A stretch of DNA of 43,121 nucleotides from Chloracidobacterium sp. Its GTDB lineage: Bacteria; Acidobacteriota; Blastocatellia; Pyrinomonadales; Pyrinomonadaceae. Of this stretch, positions 39,246 to 43,121 are shown piece by piece. Numbering within the stretch: position 1 is the first letter of the stretch; the number at the start of each line of letters is the position of its first letter. The stretch is from contig JADJTD010000006.1 of assembly GCA_016711345.1 (NCBI GenBank), forward strand, positions 1-43,121, read 5' to 3'. A program made the position numbers and the translations under genes. The notes under the pieces were generated by a model that made no database searches, was not told the origin of the DNA, and was given only the letters and a program-made list of their open reading frames with translations.

Positions 39246-39437
39246 TTACGGAGATGTAGGAAGCATAACCCTGCCCCTCAATTGTTTTAAAAGATCCGCA
39301 TCAATACGGGGGTAGTGTTTTACAGGGAGAGGAGGCGTTTTCTCTTTGGCTTCTGTCGTCTCTGGAATAAAACAGAAGATCGACTCCGGAAAGAGGTCTA
39401 GGAACTTTGGAGGCGGTAATGAGCTAGAAGAGGACAT
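39246..39437 (-). CDS. N-terminal fragment of the primase-helicase
   Basis: ATG 39437 (MSSSSSLPPPKFLDLFPES) reads to KQLRGRVMLPTSP and stops. Adding one G to GGGG (39274-39277) changes the end to LRGQGYASYISVNGFRDAKL and leads to RKEENLSL, typical of the first conserved block of AEP primases (ISVNGF). Removing four bases from the CT repeat at 39196-39204 joins it to QHLFCDID. A TATAAT lies 26 bases upstream of the predicted leader start. Confidence 0.65.
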   Translation of the reverse strand: MSSSSSLPPPKFLDLFPESIFCFIPETTEAKEKTPPLPVKHYPRIDADLLKQLRGRVMLPTSP

Positions 39438-39470
39438 ATTGATTTTTGATAAGCTATCGCGGATTCCTCG

Positions 39471-39476
39471 ATTATA
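39471..39476 (-). promoter_or_regulatory. TATAAT promoter of the primase-helicase operon
   Basis: On the minus strand GATTTATAATCG, consensus hexamer without the TG extension. The predicted start (about 39464) leaves a 27-base leader before ATG 39437. It could drive the whole run of replication genes down to 34930. Confidence 0.5.
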
Positions 39477-39530
39477 AATCAAACGGTTTGAACTGTCAGC
39501 CTGTGGGTGTCGGTTTTTGATGTTGAAGTT

Positions 39531-39761
39531 TTAAGGCGTTGGCTTACTACGATCTCTAAGAAGTAAAGCATTCTCCCATTTCATCCAAGGATGTTCCAGG
39601 GGAAAAGGGTTCTCTTCTGTGCTGGCTCGACGGGGGATGCAAGGAGATGCTTTTTCACTCAGCCACTGGTGCCTCGACAAGGGGTGTTGAGGATTTGATT
39701 TTGCGTTCTGGGGATTGAGGAAATTTCCTTTGTCAATCTTGTAGTCCTTCTTTGGCCACAT
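39531..39761 (-). CDS. hypothetical protein, 76 aa
   Basis: MWPKKDYKIDKGNFLNPQNA ... ENPFPLEHPWMKWENALLLR. The NPFPxxHPWxKWENAL pattern recalls short phage proteins with a conserved NPY-W motif, function unknown. It lies in a region where neighbouring frames are broken, so its exact ends are uncertain. Confidence 0.45.
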   Translation of the reverse strand: MWPKKDYKIDKGNFLNPQNAKSNPQHPLSRHQWLSEKASPCIPRRASTEENPFPLEHPWMKWENALLLRDRSKPTP

Positions 39762-40266
39762 TTTTGTCGATCAAAGCAACGAACTCCTTTGAGGCTCAAG
39801 AGCTTATCTTTTTCTTTTTCGCTCTTGGATTCTAATGGTGAGGGTCAGTTTACTCTGTTGTGCTTTAAGATCATGATAAAGATTCTTCATTACATTCGAA
39901 TCGAATCACGACATTATCAGCTCTTTTAGATTAGCGTAGCGAGGGTCAGGTAATGCGCTTCTCATACCCTAGTTGATTGAGATCGGTTGGTTGAAAATCT
40001 TGCAAGAAGCGATAGGACGACAGAGGGGTTGGGAAGTGGGGTTATTCGATTGTGATCTCTCGATTGTAGGATCTCAAAATTCTCCACGAAACGAGGAGAT
40101 TTCGGCGTAAAGGTTGGAACTTTCTTTGCGATAGAAGTTCATGGAGTCTTCGCGGTTGCGGCCGGTCGGATTTGCAAGGAGTACCCTTCCGGATGTTTTT
40201 CATTCGCTTTAACGACTAAAGATATTCGCGTTGGCGAGTCGAGGATGGTATACGCTTCTCGCCTAG
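39762..40266 (-). pseudogene. broken minus-strand coding, several fragments
   Basis: No frame is open for more than about 50 codons, but protein-like minus-strand pieces are evident: SALPDPRYANLKELIMS, a TGA, then FDSNVMKNLYHDLKAQQSK (39840-39965), and LLANPTGRNREDSMNFYRKE (around 40100-40190). They are probably two small genes with indels or substitutions. No RNA gene or repeat was seen in this stretch. Confidence 0.4.
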
Positions 40267-40560
40267 TTAATAAAAGTCGGTATGAATGAAAAACCTGTCA
40301 AAGCGATAGGTGAAAAGGTGGGAGAAGAGACGGGTAGAAAATCCCAAACGGTACTTGTCCTTCTCGGGGAGGATCTCGAAGTTCTTCTCGATGAAGTCTT
40401 TGAGATCGTAAGCGTAAAGATCGGAAGCGATCCCAAAACGACGATTTCATCGTGGATTGGTTACCATGTTCGGAAAGGAAGATCGCCCTGTTGGAGTGTA
40501 CATTGTGGGAGAAAATGGTAGCAAGGAATTAGTCACCAGATAGTCAAAAGTTGGGGTCAT
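40267..40560 (-). pseudogene. frameshifted minus-strand gene
   Basis: MTPTFDYLVTNSLLPFSPTM begins at 40560 and stops after NMVTNPR; in another frame the continuation DLYAYDLKDFIEKNFEILPE, then FSTRLFSHLFTYRFDRFFIH, runs to TAA at 40267. The two parts would make about 97 aa if one indel near 40450 is repaired. The family is unknown. It is the last gene before terminal copy B. Confidence 0.5.
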
Positions 40561-40579
40561 TCATATAATCGAGAACTTT

Positions 40580-41521
40580 TTGAGATTTTTTTATGAAAAA
40601 CATAGATTTTTTATTATGCTAGAATTAGCCTAGATATAAAGACTTTTTCATAAATAAAGCTGATTTTGGGAGGTAAAAAGTTCAATCCTGATCACCTATG
40701 ATGATTTTGCTCCTTGCAGTTATTTTGGATATCAAAAATCACTCCAAGCCCTAAAACTATGAACACTCAGTGACAGAAAGTATCAAAAAGAAAAAAACCT
40801 GCCTTTTCCTGCATGCCGATCTATAAACAGGTTACAATTGGGTTATACATTCTACAATTCAAGTTTATTCTAATTGCCTAAATGGTTTGAGATCGTCGAA
40901 GCCTCCAAGCTCTTCCATACAACTTTCCAAGGTTAGCACAAGGCGCGAGCTCTTCTAGCCGGTCACAGGGAACCCTGCTCCGATCACCCTGCTCCATCAT
41001 TTAGCTCCCCCTTGCCGGTCTCTTTTCCGGACATTTCCAAAATCACTCCTAAGCCCTGAACTATGACCGTGCTTGTCTCTTTTCAATGATCAAAAGACGC
41101 CTGACACGTTCCGCCATGTGAGCTCATTAGGCGGTGAAGCGTCGGGAGTACGTTTCCGAAACCGTTTATGCTGTGACGCTCTATAATCGTTTGAGAGCCT
41201 CGATAGCTTCCCCAAGCTCCTCCTTGCAATGTGGCTGATATCATCGCGGTACAGGGGCTGTCATTTGTCGAGGCAAGTCCTTGGGACTGCTCCCCGCATG
41301 CTTCCTAGCGTGTCGCTTGACAGTGCCCCGATATCCTCGACGCCATCCGTTCTCGCAAGAAATGGCGTGATCCGTTGAGCCAAGTCTCGATATACGCGCG
41401 CTGTTTCTTTGTGAGCATATTGATTTTCCTGTCATGGGGTAGATAGTTCCACCCTCGCAGAAACGGCCTAGGGGCATATAAAGCCTTGTCCTAAGCCGTT
41501 CTGTGCGAGTTTGTGACCTGA
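40580..41521. other. rearranged, gene-poor left part of copy B
   Basis: Contains scrambled matches to 1-920. Remnants of the 80-aa gene (GATATACGCGCGCTGTTTC at about 41390) and the hairpin arms CTCGCAGAAACGGC and GCCGTTCTGTGCGAG (about 41452-41508) can be identified. No open frame is convincing. The DNA has a slightly different wording even in short matches, unlike pure copying error. Confidence 0.6.
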
Positions 41522-41706
41522 TTAAGCGATCCGCTCGCCGTGTTCGTTGAAGCGTACGCCGTTAAAAATGCTATCTAGGATTAAGTTATCAGGCGTTCCA
41601 GCATCTCGCATTTCGTTTATTCCCTCTTCGATTAGTTGCGCATTATAGAGTTGACCACGTAGTCCTGCCCTCGCTTGTCCAGCTCGTCGTATTTGTACGT
41701 TTGCAT
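41522..41706 (-). pseudogene. diverged allele of the 68-aa gene, one-base frameshift
   Basis: It starts MQTYKYDELDKRGQDYVV as at 923-1129, then after one missing base reads LYNAQLIEEGINEMRDAGTP and IFNGVRFNEHGERIA. The two ends match the copy A protein; the middle does not. This shows that copy B comes from a related but different genome rather than being only a noisy copy. Confidence 0.65.
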
Positions 41707-41710
41707 ATTA

Positions 41711-42230
41711 TTATAGAAGTTCTCGGATATAGAACATGCCTTTTATGTCATTGATCTCCTCGAGCTCAGTCGTCGCTTTCTCAAAACGGTCGAGAGTGTT
41801 ATCAAGGTTTTTGAGAAGATTTGAAATGTTTACAATGGCTTCATCTGTCCCGCTAATGCGTGCCTTGATTCCCTCGATCAAGTCGGGCATGTCTGCAAAC
41901 CAAATTGTTGACCGTTCGGCCCATTCGTTGTAAACGGTCAACGTATATTCTCGCTCGCCATAATCTTTTTTTTCTAGCGTTGCGTAGATACATGGGTAAG
42001 CTTCTGATTTTGTTTCGTTTTTTCGTCTCGCTGTCCCAACGCGTCACCTCTCGAAAGCGTTGGCCGGATTTTTCTTGGATAAACGTACAGAGGCGTTTGT
42101 TAATCTGCTTGCCCGTGTACTGCTCAACGATCTCTAGCGTCTTTTCTAGCGTTTTGCGTTCGTTACGGGTCTTTTGTGACTGGGTTTCAAGGGCTTCACG
42201 CACTTTTAGCCTGTCTGGTGGATATCGCAT
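41711..42230 (-). pseudogene. second copy of the 173-aa gene, frameshifted
   Basis: Nearly identical to 1134-1655, but the eight-T run at 1441-1448 has six T here, which shifts the frame after residue 70 (RWDSETKK). The rest of the reading frame is intact in the other phase. Confidence 0.8.
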
Positions 42231-42490
42231 AAAGGTATATTTCGGCCCTTTAGATTTGAGCAGGGATAAGCCGGAGAGTGTTTCCGGCTTACTGCCCTCG
42301 GATCACATGGTCGATAACGCCCATGTGCCAGCGGCGACATATTGTGTCCATACTTAGCGCATGAACGCGGGGACAAGTTCCATGACTTCAGAACGTCGAT
42401 CTCTGCCATTTCCTCTGGAGACGCTACAAGTTGCCAAGCAACGCCGTCGAGTAAAGCAGCAACGATCTGGAGTTTACGATCTTGTGACAT
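42206..42490 (-). pseudogene. second copies of the 45-aa and 48-aa genes, fused by a missing base
   Basis: MSQDRKLQIVAALLDGVAW matches 1917-1780; a missing C (TTCCAG to TTCAG near 42388) shifts the frame, and other indels bring it into the frame ending NIPLCDIHQTG. The fusion is an indel product, not a domain fusion. Confidence 0.7.
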
Positions 42491-42545
42491 ATGAGAATGT
42501 GCTAGAGGGCTTAATTTTGCCCTTGTGCGGTGGCCTAGCGAGTAA

Positions 42546-42731
42546 CTAGGCCAACGAGTCAAGAGCGACGATGTGACGGCGTGTCCGTCCGCGTAGAGGC
42601 TTCAGCGCGTTCGCGCTTGGCGATCTGCGAGGGCGGACTTCCGATCCAAGCTGGTCGGTGTTATAGACGTTGTCTTCATCGTCGAAGATAGAGGGAAAGA
42701 GCGTATCAAGGGCTTCAGTCATGCTGTTCAT
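42546..42731 (-). pseudogene. second copy of the 57-aa gene with altered end
   Basis: The first 34 residues equal those of 2159-1986; then GGGG is GGG and the frame ends RRHIVALDSLA, giving 61 residues. The upstream GGAGACAACCC is retained. The DnaA box of the control region recurs at 42815-42823. Confidence 0.7.
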
Positions 42732-43121
42732 GGGTTGTCTCCTTTGACCTCTATATTAAACCATATCTATTAAACCCTGTCAATAGTGTTATCTTAGCCA
42801 AGAAACAGGGATAATGTGGATAAGTATTTATCCTATTAAACATAACCATTTATAGCGTCGTAAAATAACCCCCTTTCATGCGTCGTAAAAGACCAGTTAT
42901 GCGACGCATGCCAAGGACATAGCACAGCATAAGCAAATCCAAACAATCATCTTTTACGACGCATCGCATACATAAACAAGCATGCGTAGCATATCGATAT
43001 ACCCCTGCTTGTGCCCTGCTATGTGACCCCCCCCTATTGAATAGATGTTTACTCCTTACTCCCCCTCCCTACTCCCTAGTGGCAAAAGTTAGTAAGATGT
43101 TTTCTGTATATAAAAATGGGG

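Larger units (their letters stand above)
40580..43121. repeat. terminal direct repeat, copy B (mosaic)
   Basis: This corresponds to 1-2551. Bases 41700-43121 match 1129-2551 except for single-base or two-base indels, mostly in short runs. Bases 40580-41700 are rearranged: the left-end sequence appears twice (near 40580-40960 and again from 40973, CCCTGCTCCGATCACCC), a 93-aa gene is deleted, and one gene is a diverged allele. It holds no intact long gene. Best read as an assembly overlap from a mixed population. Confidence 0.8.

Noticed and set aside
40282..40521. 79-aa plus-strand frame MNEKPVKAIGEKVGEE
   Set aside because: The opposite strand reads DLYAYDLKDFIEKNFEILPE and FSTRLFSHLFTYRFDRFFIH, a far more protein-like sequence.

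Overview
The window looks like the nearly complete genome of a short-tailed (podovirus-like) double-stranded DNA phage, assembled with overlapping ends. Bases 1-2551 recur at 40580-43121, so the unit length is about 40.58 kb and the map is circular, or linear with terminal repeats. The capsid gene belongs to the N4-gp56 family. Long tape-measure, tail-tube and sheath genes are absent, and so are an integrase, a DNA polymerase and an RNA polymerase. TAA, TAG and TGA all end intact genes, so the ordinary bacterial code applies. The host cannot be named from the sequence. Scarce Shine-Dalgarno sites and many start codons placed just after a -10 box suggest a host that handles leaderless mRNAs well.

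Layout. (1) The repeat region 1-2159 carries six or seven small minus-strand genes of unknown function. (2) A gene-free divergent region (2160-2656) holds a perfect DnaA box, an AT-rich stretch and repeats of GCGTCGTAAAA; it is the likely origin and control region. (3) The plus strand from 2657 to 26229 is the late module: small and large terminase, portal, scaffold, major capsid, head-tail adaptor, several decoration, fibre and tail proteins, two membrane proteins that look like a lysis pair, a papain-like protein, two HNH endonucleases, and two long proteins that may be ejected with the DNA. One of these is 1609 aa with an HETAH zinc-protease-like motif. (4) A bidirectional terminator at 26221-26250 separates this from (5) the minus-strand early module (26249-39482): about twelve very small genes, a roughly 390-nt structured gene-free stretch, a Cas4-like nuclease, a LexA-type DNA-binding protein, a third HNH enzyme, a RuvC-like resolvase, an SF2 helicase and an archaeo-eukaryotic primase/SF3 helicase. 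(6) Between 39490 and 40579 minus-strand coding is visible but broken.

Two themes stand out. First, many genes on both strands have their own extended -10 promoter (TGnTATAAT-like) whose predicted start falls on or within a few bases of the ATG, implying serial leaderless transcription units. Second, frame integrity is poor in definite places: the primase-helicase gene is split three times at short repeats, a tail-fibre gene is shifted several times, an exported 3D-domain gene has two in-frame stops, one small gene is interrupted by 36 consecutive G, and the second terminal copy is a mosaic of near-identical and diverged sequence. Some of this is probably assembly error or a strain mixture. 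The possible new biology is the leaderless promoter array, a 74-nt leader RNA that displays an anti-Shine-Dalgarno loop (32923-32996), and the structured RNA at 30085-30425.
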